Position numbers and translations under genes: made by a program | Assembly: GCF_016107285.1 (NCBI RefSeq) | Contig: NZ_RCVQ01000003.1 | Span: 248,001 to 312,000 of the forward strand | From: Roseomonas sp. KE0001 | Lineage (GTDB): Bacteria > Pseudomonadota > Alphaproteobacteria > Acetobacterales > Acetobacteraceae | DNA: 64,000 nt | Reading direction: 5' to 3' | The notes under the pieces: generated by a model | What the model saw: only the letters and a program-made list of their open reading frames with translations | The model's database searches: none | What the model was told of the DNA's origin: nothing | Part shown: piece by piece, positions 9,562-17,758 of the stretch | How positions within the stretch are numbered: the first letter of the stretch is position 1 | How the letters are laid out: each line of letters begins with the position of its first letter

Positions 9562-10944
9562 ATGAACTACGTTCCGAAGAGCAACGACATCGCCGGGCTG
9601 ATCGAGGCCGACCGCGCGCATGTCTGGCATCATCTCTCCCAGCACAAGCAGTACGAGACCGTCGACCCGCAGCTGATGGTCGAGGGCAAGGGCATGCGGA
9701 TCTGGGATGCCACCGGCAAGGAGTATCTCGACGCCACCTCGGGCGGCGTCTGGACGGTGAATGTCGGCTACGGCCGCGAATCCATCGCCGATGTGGTGCG
9801 CGAGCAGCTGGTGACGCTGAACTACTTCGCCGGCGCCAAGGGCAGCGCGCCGGGCGCCGCCTTCGCCAAGCGGCTGATCGAGAAGATGCCGGGCATGACC
9901 CGCGTCTACTACTCGAACTCCGGCTCCGAGGCGAACGAGAAGGCCTTCAAGATGGTGCGGCAGATCGCCGCGCGCCATCATGGCGGCAGGAAGTGGAAGA
10001 TCCTCTACCGCGAGCGCGACTACCACGGCACCACCTTCGGCGCCCTCGCCGCCTGCGGCCAGCCGCAGCGCAACGCCGATTACGGCCCCTACCCGGAGGG
10101 CTTCGTCGAGGTGCCGCACTGCCTCGAATACCGCAGCCAGTATCCGGACGCCGAGGATTACGGCATCGCCGCCGCCGATGCGATCGAGGCGGTGATCCTG
10201 CGCGAGGGGCCGGAGACGGTGGGCGCGATCTGCCTGGAGCCGATCACCGCCGGCGGCGGCGTCATCGTGCCGCCGGCCAGCTACTGGCCGCGCGTGCAGG
10301 AGATCTGCCGCAAGTACGACGTGCTGCTGCATATCGACGAGGTGGTCTGCGGTCTCGGCCGCACCGGCAAGTGGTTCGGCTACCAGCAGTTCGGCATCGA
10401 GCCGGATTTCGTGACCATGGCCAAGGGCGTGGCCTCGGGCTACGCGGCGATCTCCTGCACGGTGACGACCGAGAAGGTCTTCAACCTGTTCAAGGACAAC
10501 CCCGCCGACCCGATGAGCTACTTCCGCGACATCTCCACCTTCGGCGGCTGCCTGGCCGGCCCGGCGGCGGCGCTCGAGAACATCCGCATCATCGAGGATG
10601 AGGGTCTGCTCGAGAACACCCAACGGATGGGCGCGCGGCTGCGCGACAACCTTCTGGCGCTGCAGGAGAAGCATGCCGTCATCGGCGAGGTGCGCGGCCT
10701 GGGCCTGTTCCAGGGCGCGGAGCTGGTGGCCGACCGAGCGACGAAGGAGCCGCTGGCCGAGGCCAAGGTGCAGGCCGTCGTGGCGAAGTGCATGGAGCTC
10801 GGCGTCATCATCGGCGCCACCAACCGCTCCCTGCCCGGGCTGAACAACACCCTGACGCTGAGCCCCGCGCTGATCGCCACCGAGGCGGAGATCGACCGCA
10901 TCACCGAGGTCATCGGGCAGGCGCTGACCGCCGTCACCGGCTGA
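9562..10944 (+). CDS. tpa: Taurine--pyruvate aminotransferase-like class III transaminase
   Basis: PLP-dependent class III (omega) aminotransferase of 460 residues. The N-terminal and central stretches (VWHHLSQHKQYE, SGGVWTVNVGYGRESI, YYSNSGSEANEKAFKMVRQI, DEVVCGLGRTGKWFGYQ, FVTMAKGVASGYA with the PLP lysine, YFRDISTFGGC) closely resemble characterised taurine:pyruvate aminotransferases, which convert taurine plus pyruvate to sulfoacetaldehyde plus alanine. The family also includes beta-alanine/GABA and aminoethylphosphonate transaminases, so the substrate is inferred. It converges on genes for a sulfopyruvate-decarboxylase-type enzyme, which would also yield sulfoacetaldehyde, strengthening an organosulfonate theme. 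No xsc gene lies in the window. Confidence 0.75.
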   Translation: MNYVPKSNDIAGLIEADRAHVWHHLSQHKQYETVDPQLMVEGKGMRIWDATGKEYLDATSGGVWTVNVGYGRESIADVVREQLVTLNYFAGAKGSAPGAAFAKRLIEKMPGMTRVYYSNSGSEANEKAFKMVRQIAARHHGGRKWKILYRERDYHGTTFGALAACGQPQRNADYGPYPEGFVEVPHCLEYRSQYPDAEDYGIAAADAIEAVILREGPETVGAICLEPITAGGGVIVPPASYWPRVQEICRKYDVLLHIDEVVCGLGRTGKWFGYQQFGIEPDFVTMAKGVASGYAAISCTVTTEKVFNLFKDNPADPMSYFRDISTFGGCLAGPAAALENIRIIEDEGLLENTQRMGARLRDNLLALQEKHAVIGEVRGLGLFQGAELVADRATKEPLAEAKVQAVVAKCMELGVIIGATNRSLPGLNNTLTLSPALIATEAEIDRITEVIGQALTAVTG

Positions 10945-10953
10945 GGCGGCCCG

Positions 10954-10985
10954 CCGGCCACGGTCCCGGCCGGGACCGTGGCCGG
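10954..10985. terminator. 32-bp perfect palindrome, bidirectional terminator-like
   Basis: Arms 10954-10969 and 10970-10985 are exact reverse complements with no spacer, between the convergent aminotransferase and decarboxylase genes. In RNA the central bases would form a small loop. Position and symmetry suggest shared transcription termination; there is no T-tract. Confidence 0.6.
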
Positions 10986-10991
10986 GCGGCG

Positions 10992-11597
10992 TCAGGCCAG
11001 GTGCGCCTCCGGCCCGAGCAGGGATTCCCGCATCCGCGCCTGCAGCAGGGCGCCTTCGCGGGGCGGCAGCACCAGCGGAAGCGCTTCCGCGTTGATCTTC
11101 ACCTGGGCGAAGAGCGGGCCGTCGCAGCGGTGGACCGCGTCGCGCAGGGCCGCGATATCGTCCATCGCCTCGACCCGGCTGGCCTGCGGGAAGCCGGCGG
11201 CGCGGGCGATCCCCGCCAGGTCCACGCCGGCGCCGGTATGGGTCGGCTGCATGCCGGTCTCGCCGTAGTGCTCGTTGTCCAGCACGACCACGGAGAGATT
11301 GGCGGGGCGGGCCACGGCGATGGTGGCTAGGGCGCCGAGGCTCATCAGCATCTCGCCGTCGCCGGTGATCACCAGCACCGGCACCTTCGGCTGCGCCAGG
11401 GCCAGGCCGAGGCCGATCATCGCCGCCCCGCCCATGCCGCCCCAGAGCGGCAGGTTGCGCGGGTGGTCGCCCGCCGCGGTGATGTCCCAGGCCGGCGCGC
11501 CGAGCCCGGCCACCACCAGCAATTCGCCCCGGTCGGCCAGCAGCGCCGGGACGACCTCGCGCCGGCGCAGCGTGCCGGAGGATGCGGTCTCGCTCAT
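10992..11597 (-). CDS. ThDP-dependent decarboxylase beta subunit (sulfopyruvate/phosphonopyruvate decarboxylase type)
   Basis: Small ThDP-binding subunit (201 residues). The diphosphate-binding motif is complete: GDGEMLMSLGALATIAVARP followed by LDN about 28 residues after GDG. The region LDNEHYGETGMQPTHTG is characteristic of ComE-like subunits of sulfopyruvate decarboxylase and their relatives. It is made with the alpha subunit upstream: alpha stop 11602, this ATG 11597, with the AAGGAG ribosome site overlapping the alpha stop. Together they would decarboxylate a 3-substituted pyruvate (sulfopyruvate to sulfoacetaldehyde, or phosphonopyruvate to phosphonoacetaldehyde). Which acid is used cannot be settled from sequence. 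Confidence 0.7.
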   Translation of the reverse strand: MSETASSGTLRRREVVPALLADRGELLVVAGLGAPAWDITAAGDHPRNLPLWGGMGGAAMIGLGLALAQPKVPVLVITGDGEMLMSLGALATIAVARPANLSVVVLDNEHYGETGMQPTHTGAGVDLAGIARAAGFPQASRVEAMDDIAALRDAVHRCDGPLFAQVKINAEALPLVLPPREGALLQARMRESLLGPEAHLA

Positions 11598-11601
11598 GGC
11601 G

Positions 11602-12153
11602 TCACTCCTTGCCGAAGGTCTTGGCGCCCAGCACGCGCTGGCCGATCAGCGTCGCCGTGGGGCGGAAGGTGTTGAAGGCCATGCGCAGCGTGGCATCCGC
11701 GGTGGGCGCGATGTCGGCGGCGTGGTCGGCGCGGCACACCAGCGTCCCCATGGCCTCCAGCACGGCCTGCGTGGCCTGGCCCATGGGCATCTGCGCCGGG
11801 TTGAACTCGCCGAAATCGCCGCGCATCGTCACCAGCATCGGCATGGGCGTGCGGTGCAGGATGCCGAGCGACAGCATGTTGACGCAGTTGCCGACGCCCG
11901 AGCTCTGCATCAGCAGCACGCTCCTCTCGCCGCCGAGCCAGGCGCCGAGCATCAGCGCGATGCCTTCTTCCTCGGTGGTCAGCGAGACGGCCCGGATCGC
12001 GGGATCGGCCTGGCAGCGGCGGATCAGGCGTGAGTGTCCGGCATCCGGGACATAGGCGACCTGGCGGACCTTGTGGGCCCTGAGCAGTTCGAACAATTCG
12101 TCCGGCCAGGTGTCGGCCGGCGCCGGCGCCACGTCCATGGCTGTGTCGTTCAC
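11602..12153 (-). CDS. ThDP-dependent decarboxylase alpha subunit (pyrimidine-binding, ComD-like)
   Basis: 183-residue partner carrying the Pyr domain of split ThDP decarboxylases. The catalytic-glutamate region TTEEEGIALMLGAW and the segment SVLLMQSSGVGNCVNMLSL match ComD-type subunits. The start is taken as GTG 12153 because AGGAGG lies seven bases upstream; an in-frame ATG five codons later has no such site, and a longer reading to 12666 runs through the promoter zone and the opposing binding-protein gene. It sits four bases upstream of the beta subunit and is divergent from the ABC importer, with 181 bp between the two starts. Confidence 0.7.
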   Translation of the reverse strand: MNDTAMDVAPAPADTWPDELFELLRAHKVRQVAYVPDAGHSRLIRRCQADPAIRAVSLTTEEEGIALMLGAWLGGERSVLLMQSSGVGNCVNMLSLGILHRTPMPMLVTMRGDFGEFNPAQMPMGQATQAVLEAMGTLVCRADHAADIAPTADATLRMAFNTFRPTATLIGQRVLGAKTFGKE

Positions 12154-12276
12154 GCGTTTTCCTCCTGCGAAAAGAGCGAATGCTCCTGCCTTGTCCCGGC
12201 CGCTGTCCGCTCCTGAGCGGAGACGAGGGTCGAGGAAGCGGCAGCCGCTGTCAATCGGGCGAGGCGCCGCCGATGC

Positions 12277-12292
12277 GGGCATGGATCTTGCT
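12277..12292 (+). promoter_or_regulatory. Candidate sigma-54 (-24/-12) promoter for the ABC importer
   Basis: GGGCATGGATCTTGCT fits the GG-N10-GC core of the RpoN consensus TGGCACG-N4-TTGCW with two deviations. It ends 42 bases before the substrate-binding-protein ATG. A similar element precedes the hydrolase gene further along the cluster. No activator gene is present locally. Confidence 0.45.
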
Positions 12293-12334
12293 TCCGGTCC
12301 CGGCGTGTCCTTTCGCCGAACAGGAGGCTTGCCG

Positions 12335-13366
12335 ATGCCCCGCTTCACCCGCCGCCATGTCCTGGCCGCATCCTCCGGTATGGCGCTCGGCCTGGCGGCC
12401 CCCTCCGTCGTGCGCGCGCAGCCGCGGGAGATCTTCGTCGGCGGCCCTGCCTCGCCCGGCCTGACCGACATGCTGTTCCCGCTGATCGAGCGCAAGCACG
12501 GCTTCAAGATCCTGTTCGAGGGCAGCAACTCCCTCATCAACCTGGAGAAGATCCGCGCCAACAAGGCGCGCCCGACCATGACGGTGACGATGATGGACGA
12601 TCCGGTCCTCATCCTCGCCGAGCGGGAGAAGGTGATCGCCCCGCTGAAGGGCGCCAATATTCCCAACCTCGCGGATGTGCGGGCGGACGCGAAGCCGCGC
12701 GACGCGATGTGGGTGAACTGGTGCCAGCCTGCCTCCTCGATTGCCTACAACACGGACAGCGTGAGGCCTGGCCCGGCCTCCTACGCCGAGGCCTGGGACA
12801 GCAGGCACCGCGACAAGGTCATCCTGATCTCCATGCGCATCACCCAGGCGGTGGTGCCGCTCCTGGCGGCGGCGCATCTGGCCACCGGCAAGCCGCTCGC
12901 CGAATGCCTGAAGGAGGCGGATGCGGGGTTCGAGAAGCTGAAGGAACTGAAGCCCAACGTGCTGCAGGTGACGAGCAACGCGCCGCAGGCGCAACAGCTC
13001 CTGGAAACCGGCGAGATCGACTTCTTTCTCAGCCCCGACACGCGCACGGTGCTGTTCCGCAAGGCCCAGGGCGCGCCGGTCGACCAGGCGCAGCCGAAGG
13101 AGGGGATGGTCGCCATGCCGGCCGGCGCCGCGCTGGTCGCCAATGGCCCGAACCCCGAACTGGGGATGACCTTCATCAACGAGCTGCTGGACCCCGAGAC
13201 CCAGGCGCTGATCGCCAAGACCTTCTACTCCAACCCGACCAACACCAAGACGGTGAAGCCGGCCGGGCTCGACCTGCCGGAGCTGGCGGTGCTGGACTGG
13301 GAGTACTTCGCCGACAACCGCAACCGCTGGATCGAGCGCTTCGAGCGCGAGATCTCGGGCGGCTGA
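12335..13366 (+). CDS. ABC transporter substrate-binding protein (PotD/spermidine-putrescine type)
   Basis: Periplasmic solute receptor of 343 residues. The ATG at 12335 is chosen because AGGAGG lies 7 bases upstream and it opens on a Tat-like leader (TRRHVLAASSGMALGLAAP...VVRAQP). The mature protein has the class-II receptor layout with conserved GPNPELGMTFINELLDPETQALIA near the C-terminus, typical of PotD-family receptors. It overlaps the ATPase gene by one base and heads a four-gene importer operon. The ligand is unknown; neighbouring transaminase and amidohydrolase genes suggest an amino or amide compound rather than necessarily a polyamine. Confidence 0.85.
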   Translation: MPRFTRRHVLAASSGMALGLAAPSVVRAQPREIFVGGPASPGLTDMLFPLIERKHGFKILFEGSNSLINLEKIRANKARPTMTVTMMDDPVLILAEREKVIAPLKGANIPNLADVRADAKPRDAMWVNWCQPASSIAYNTDSVRPGPASYAEAWDSRHRDKVILISMRITQAVVPLLAAAHLATGKPLAECLKEADAGFEKLKELKPNVLQVTSNAPQAQQLLETGEIDFFLSPDTRTVLFRKAQGAPVDQAQPKEGMVAMPAGAALVANGPNPELGMTFINELLDPETQALIAKTFYSNPTNTKTVKPAGLDLPELAVLDWEYFADNRNRWIERFEREISGG

Positions 13367-14475
13367 TGCTGATCGGCACGAGGCCCGGCGCCGCCGCGCC
13401 GGGCGGCCTCACCGCGCCCGCCCATCTCCGCGTCGCGGGTCTGGGCAAGCGCTTCGGCGCGGCCAGCGTGCTGGACGACCTCTCGCTGACCGTCGCGCGG
13501 GGCGAGTTCGTCTCGCTGCTCGGGCCCTCGGGCTGCGGCAAGACCACGCTGCTGCGCCTGATCGCCGGGCTGATGCGCCCCGACCGCGGCAGCATCGTGG
13601 TGGGCGGCGCCGAGATCACCCGCCTCCCGGCGCACCGGCGCAACATCGGCGTGGTGTTCCAGAACTACGCGCTGTTCCCGCATCTGACCGTGGCGGAGAA
13701 CCTGGCCTTCGGCCTGCGTGCCCAGGGCGTGCCGCGCCGCGAGCAGGCGGCGCGCGTCGAGGAGGCGCTGGCGCTGGTCCGCATGGGCGAGCATGCCGGC
13801 AAGCCGGTGACGGCGCTCTCGGGCGGCCAGCAGCAGCGCGTCGCGGTGGCGCGCGCGCTGGTGGTGCGCCCCTCGCTGCTGCTGCTGGACGAGCCCTTCT
13901 CGGCGCTGGACCGCAAGCTGCGCGACACGATGCAGGTCGAGCTCAAGGGGCTGCTGCGCGAGGTCGGCATCACCGCCATCTTCGTCACCCATGACCAGGA
14001 GGAGGCGCTGGTCGTCAGCGACCGCATCGCGGTGATGAACGCCGGCCGCATCGAGCAGCTGGCCGATCCGGCGACGCTCTACCGGCAGCCGGCCACGCTC
14101 TATGTGCTGGACTTCGTCGGCCGCTCCACGCGCCTTGCCGGACGAGTGGCGGAGAGCCGGGGCGGTGGGCTGGTGGTGGAGACGGCGCTGGGCCGGCTGC
14201 GCGCCCGGGGCAGCTACCTGCCCGGCTCGCCGGTGGTGGCGGCCATCCGGCCGGAGGCGATCCTGCTGGACCCGGCGGCGGAGGAGGGGCTGGCGGCGCG
14301 CATCGCCGATGTCAGCTTCCTCGGCTCCCGCGTGCAGCTGCACCTGGATCTGCCGGCGGGCGGGCCGGATCGCGGCATGGTCGAGCTGGCCCGCCTGCCG
14401 GAGGGCCTAGCACCCGGCCGCCCGGTGCGGCTGGCCTTCCCGGAGGCCGAGGTCATGGTCTTTCCCGCGCCATGA
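13366..14475 (+). CDS. ABC transporter ATP-binding protein (PotA type)
   Basis: 369-residue ATPase with Walker A GPSGCGKTT (about residue 50), Q-loop VVFQNYALFPH, signature LSGGQQQR, Walker B LLLLDEPFSALD, H-loop THDQEEAL, and a C-terminal TOBE domain (about 280-369) as in PotA/UgpC subunits. The start ATG overlaps the preceding stop (TGATG). It supplies ATP hydrolysis for the importer formed with the receptor and the two permeases, and its stop overlaps the next start by 4 bp. Confidence 0.92.
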   Translation: MLIGTRPGAAAPGGLTAPAHLRVAGLGKRFGAASVLDDLSLTVARGEFVSLLGPSGCGKTTLLRLIAGLMRPDRGSIVVGGAEITRLPAHRRNIGVVFQNYALFPHLTVAENLAFGLRAQGVPRREQAARVEEALALVRMGEHAGKPVTALSGGQQQRVAVARALVVRPSLLLLDEPFSALDRKLRDTMQVELKGLLREVGITAIFVTHDQEEALVVSDRIAVMNAGRIEQLADPATLYRQPATLYVLDFVGRSTRLAGRVAESRGGGLVVETALGRLRARGSYLPGSPVVAAIRPEAILLDPAAEEGLAARIADVSFLGSRVQLHLDLPAGGPDRGMVELARLPEGLAPGRPVRLAFPEAEVMVFPAP

Positions 14476-15347
14476 GCACCACCGCGCCGACGGTCCTGGC
14501 ACCGGCCGCCGCACCCGCCGCGCGGCCGGCGATCGACCCGCTGGCCCTGCTGGCGCTGCCGGCCGTGGCCTTCATGGTCACGGTCTTCGCGCTGCCGGTG
14601 CTGCTGCTGCTCATCACCTCATTGCGTTCGGAGGCGGGCTTCAGCCTTGACGGCTATGCCCGGCTGCTGGGCGATCCCTATTACCTCCGGGTGATCGGAC
14701 GCTCGCTCTGGCTGGGGCTCGCGACGACGCTCGGCGCCGCGCTGATCGGCTATCCCGCCGCCTTCGCCCTGGCGCGGGCGCGCGGCTACTGGCAGGTGGC
14801 GCTCTTCGCCCTGGTCTTCCTGCCGATGACCGTCAGCGTCATCGTCAAGTCCTTCGGCTGGGCCATCATGCTGCGGCGCGACGGCATCGTGAACTGGGCG
14901 CTGCTCTCGGCGGGATGGATCGAGCGGCCGCTGCGCCTGCTCTTCACCGAGGAGACGCTCTACATCGGCATGATCAACGTCTTCCTGCCGTTCATGCTGC
15001 TGCCGGTCTATTCCGGCGTGCGGATGATGGACAGCCGGCTGCCGGAGGCCGCGGCGACGCTCGGCGCCGGGCCGGTCTTCCGCTTCCTGCACGTGATCCT
15101 GCCGCTCAGCCTGCCGGGCCTGGTCGCCGGCGCGACGCTGGTCTTCTCGCTCGCGGTGGCGGCCTATGTGACGCCGCAGCTGCTGATCGGCGAGCGCTAC
15201 ATGACGATGTCGATGGTCATGGCCAAGGCCTTCCTGAACCTGCGCGACTGGCAGCTGGGCGCGGCCATGGCCGCCGTGCTGCTGGCGGTGGCGGTGGCGG
15301 TGGTGGTGGGCGCCGCGCTGCTGCAGCGCCGCCTGGCCCGGCGATGA
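14472..15347 (+). CDS. ABC transporter permease (PotB type)
   Basis: 291-residue inner-membrane subunit with about six helices and the EAA loop (LPEAAATLGAGPVFRFLHVILPLSLPG, about residues 190-215) that contacts the ATPase. The N-terminal Ala/Pro-rich tail precedes the first helix. Translation is coupled to the ATPase gene by an ATGA overlap, and the second permease follows after 10 bp. Confidence 0.9.
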   Translation: MSTTAPTVLAPAAAPAARPAIDPLALLALPAVAFMVTVFALPVLLLLITSLRSEAGFSLDGYARLLGDPYYLRVIGRSLWLGLATTLGAALIGYPAAFALARARGYWQVALFALVFLPMTVSVIVKSFGWAIMLRRDGIVNWALLSAGWIERPLRLLFTEETLYIGMINVFLPFMLLPVYSGVRMMDSRLPEAAATLGAGPVFRFLHVILPLSLPGLVAGATLVFSLAVAAYVTPQLLIGERYMTMSMVMAKAFLNLRDWQLGAAMAAVLLAVAVAVVVGAALLQRRLARR

Positions 15348-15357
15348 GGAGGGACGG

Positions 15358-16152
15358 ATGATCGAACGGATGGGACGCGGCTTCTGCGCCGCCATGCTGG
15401 CGCTGGCCATCCTCTTCCTGCTGCTGCCGATCCTGGTGGTGATTCCGGTCTCCTTCACCGACACCGCGGTGTTCCGCTTCCCGCCGACCGGCTTCTCCTT
15501 CCGCTGGTACGCGCGGGTCCTGGAGATCGATGCGCTGCTTGGGGCGCTCTGGCTCTCGGCCAGCATCGCCGCCCTCTCGACCGTTATCTCCCTCGTCCTC
15601 GGCACGCTCTGCGCCGTGGCGCTGGTGCGCGGGCAGGTGCCCTGGGGGCAGGCGGTGGCGACCTTCATGATCTCGCCGCTGATGCTGCCGGGCCTCGTGC
15701 TCGGCATCGCCCTGTTGCAGGCGGCGCGCGAGATCGGCCTGCGGGATGCCTGGTGGTCGCTGCTCCTGGCGCATGTGGTCATCACCATGCCCTTCGTCAT
15801 GCGCACCGTGCTGGCGAGCCTCTCGCTCTTCGACTTCACGCTGGTCGACGCGGCGCGGACGCTCGGCTGCTCCTATCCGATCGCCCTCTGGCGCGTGCTG
15901 GTGCCGGCCATCCTGCCGGGCTTTCTCAGCGGGGCGCTCTTCGCCTTCTTCGCCTCCTTCGACAACTACCCGATCTCGATGTTCCTGGTGGATGTCCGCA
16001 CCAAGACCCTGCCCATCCAGTTGCTGAACCAGCTCGAGGTGTCGCCCGATCCGACACTCGCGGCGGTTTCGGTCCTGCTGATCGGGCTGACGGTGCTGAT
16101 GCTGCTGTTCTGCGACCGGCTGGTCGGGCTGCGGCGGATGGCGGCGCTGTAG
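15358..16152 (+). CDS. ABC transporter permease (PotC type)
   Basis: 264-residue second permease of the same importer. It has the typical SFTDTAVFRFPPTGFSFRWY region after TM1 and the EAA loop VDAARTLGCSYPIALWRVLVPAILPG (about 160-185). GAGGGACGG upstream of ATG 15358 serves as ribosome site. It is the last gene of the operon and converges on the hydrolase gene with 36 bp between the stops. Confidence 0.9.
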   Translation: MIERMGRGFCAAMLALAILFLLLPILVVIPVSFTDTAVFRFPPTGFSFRWYARVLEIDALLGALWLSASIAALSTVISLVLGTLCAVALVRGQVPWGQAVATFMISPLMLPGLVLGIALLQAAREIGLRDAWWSLLLAHVVITMPFVMRTVLASLSLFDFTLVDAARTLGCSYPIALWRVLVPAILPGFLSGALFAFFASFDNYPISMFLVDVRTKTLPIQLLNQLEVSPDPTLAAVSVLLIGLTVLMLLFCDRLVGLRRMAAL

Positions 16153-16188
16153 CGGTGCCATCCGCCGGCGGGGCAGGTCGCCTTCCCG

Positions 16189-17643
16189 TCAGGCCGGCAC
16201 GCCATCGACCGGGTTGAACGGCCCGGGGAAGACGCCGCGCGGCGCGATCAGCGGATAGGGGCCGCGGGCGAGGAAGCGGCCGCCGCCCGGCGCGGTGGCG
16301 ATCTCGCCCCCGTCACAGACGACGGTGCCGCGCACCAGGGTCGTCACCGGCCAGCCCTTCACCGCCATGCCTTCATAGGGCGTGTAGTCGCTGCCGTGAT
16401 GCAGCAGGCTGTTGGTGATGGTGACCTCCTTCTCGGGGTCCCAGATCGTCAGATCGGCATCCGCGCCGACGGCGATGGTGCCCTTGCGCGGATGCAGGCC
16501 GAAGAGCTTGGCCGGATTGGTGGCGGTGATGGCGACGAAGGTCTGCAGGTCGATCCGCCCCTTCGAGACCCCTTCGGAGAACAGCACCGGCAGCCGGGTC
16601 GCCAGGCCGGGCAGGCCGTTCGGCACCTTGGTGAAGGGCGCGTCCTCGCCATAGGCCTTCTTGCCGTCCGGCCCCTCGTAGCGGCTGGGCGCGTGGTCGG
16701 AGGAGACATTGCCGATCACGCCGGCGCGGATCGCGGCCCAGAGCGCCTCCTGGTCCGCCGTCGTCCGCGCGGCGGGGCTGAAGATGAACTTCGCGCCCTC
16801 GAAGCCCGGGCGGTCCATGTCCGCTGTCGTCAGCGTCAGGTATTGCGGGCATGTCTCGGCCCAGACCTTCAGCCCGCGCGCCTGGCCGCGCGCCACCTCC
16901 TCGGCCGATTCCGCGCCGGAGACGTGAAAGACCTGGATCGGCGTGTCCAGCGCCTCGGCCATGGCGATGATGCGGTGGGTGCACTCGCGCTCCACCACCA
17001 TGGGCTTGACCCAGCCATGGTACTTCGGCGCGGTCAGCCCGGCGGCGAGCAGCGCGTCGCGGTAGAATTCGATCAGGTCGTTGTGCTCGGCGTGCACGCA
17101 GACCAGCGCGCCGAGGCGGCGCGCGGCGGCGAGGACGCGCAGCGCCTCCGCATCCGTCACCTTCGCGCCCTCGTAGGTGAGGAAGATCTTGAGCGAGCGG
17201 TGCCCCGCCTCGACCAGCGGCGGCAGCTCCCGCTCCAGCAGCTCCGGCGTCGGGTCGCTGAGGATCAGGTGGAAGGAGTAGTCGACGCGCGAGGCCTTCG
17301 CGAGCTCGTGGTAGGCGGCGACCTTGTCCGCCAGCGTGCCGCCGCGCGGCTGCCGCGCGAAGCAGATCACCGTCGTCGTGCCGCCGGCGGCGGCCGAGGC
17401 GGAGGCGGTGTCGAAACTGTCGGCGTTGCGGGCCGGGCCTTTCGCGGGCTCCTCGATATGCGTGTGCGTGTCCACGCCGCCCGGCAGGACCAGCCGGCCG
17501 GAGGCGTCGATCTCGCGCCGGCCGGCCGGCAGGTCGCGGCCCAGCGCGACCACGACGCCGTCGACAATGCCTATATCACAGGCGACCGTGTCGCTCGCCG
17601 TGACCACCGTGCCGTTGCGGACCACGCAATCGAAGGATGCCAT
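16189..17643 (-). CDS. Dihydropyrimidinase/D-hydantoinase-like amidohydrolase
   Basis: 484-residue cyclic-amide hydrolase of the dihydropyrimidinase branch. Metal-binding HxH is in DTHTHIEEPAKG (about 60), the carbamylated lysine in SLKIFLTYEGAK (about 150), further histidines in VCVHAEHND and FHVSGAES, and the catalytic aspartate in SSDHAPSRYE (about 315). The family normally reads HTHxxxPF, so the EEPAKG variant may mark a different substrate. ATG 17643 is chosen because the protein begins there with the usual family N-terminus; the longer frame overlaps myg1. Likely chemistry: ring opening of a hydantoin, dihydropyrimidine or related cyclic amide, plausibly the solute imported by the adjacent ABC system. 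Confidence 0.82.
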   Translation of the reverse strand: MASFDCVVRNGTVVTASDTVACDIGIVDGVVVALGRDLPAGRREIDASGRLVLPGGVDTHTHIEEPAKGPARNADSFDTASASAAAGGTTTVICFARQPRGGTLADKVAAYHELAKASRVDYSFHLILSDPTPELLERELPPLVEAGHRSLKIFLTYEGAKVTDAEALRVLAAARRLGALVCVHAEHNDLIEFYRDALLAAGLTAPKYHGWVKPMVVERECTHRIIAMAEALDTPIQVFHVSGAESAEEVARGQARGLKVWAETCPQYLTLTTADMDRPGFEGAKFIFSPAARTTADQEALWAAIRAGVIGNVSSDHAPSRYEGPDGKKAYGEDAPFTKVPNGLPGLATRLPVLFSEGVSKGRIDLQTFVAITATNPAKLFGLHPRKGTIAVGADADLTIWDPEKEVTITNSLLHHGSDYTPYEGMAVKGWPVTTLVRGTVVCDGGEIATAPGGGRFLARGPYPLIAPRGVFPGPFNPVDGVPA

Positions 17644-17711
17644 CTGCCGTTCTCTCCTCGGTTCTGCCGTCACATGCTGCCCGGAAGCCGCCATGTCGCA
17701 AGCGGCCACGC

Positions 17712-17727
17712 TGCAAGCGGCATGCCG
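17712..17727 (-). promoter_or_regulatory. Candidate sigma-54 (-24/-12) promoter for the hydrolase gene
   Basis: On the minus strand CGGCATGCCGCTTGCA matches TGGCACG-N4-TTGCA at 14 of 16 informative or free positions, 68 bases upstream of ATG 17643. It overlaps a direct repeat GCAAGCGGC (17698-17706 and 17713-17721), which could be an independent site. It resembles the element upstream of the importer. Confidence 0.45.
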
Positions 17728-17758
17728 GGGCGCCGGCGCCCGGGCGGGTGGGGCGGTC

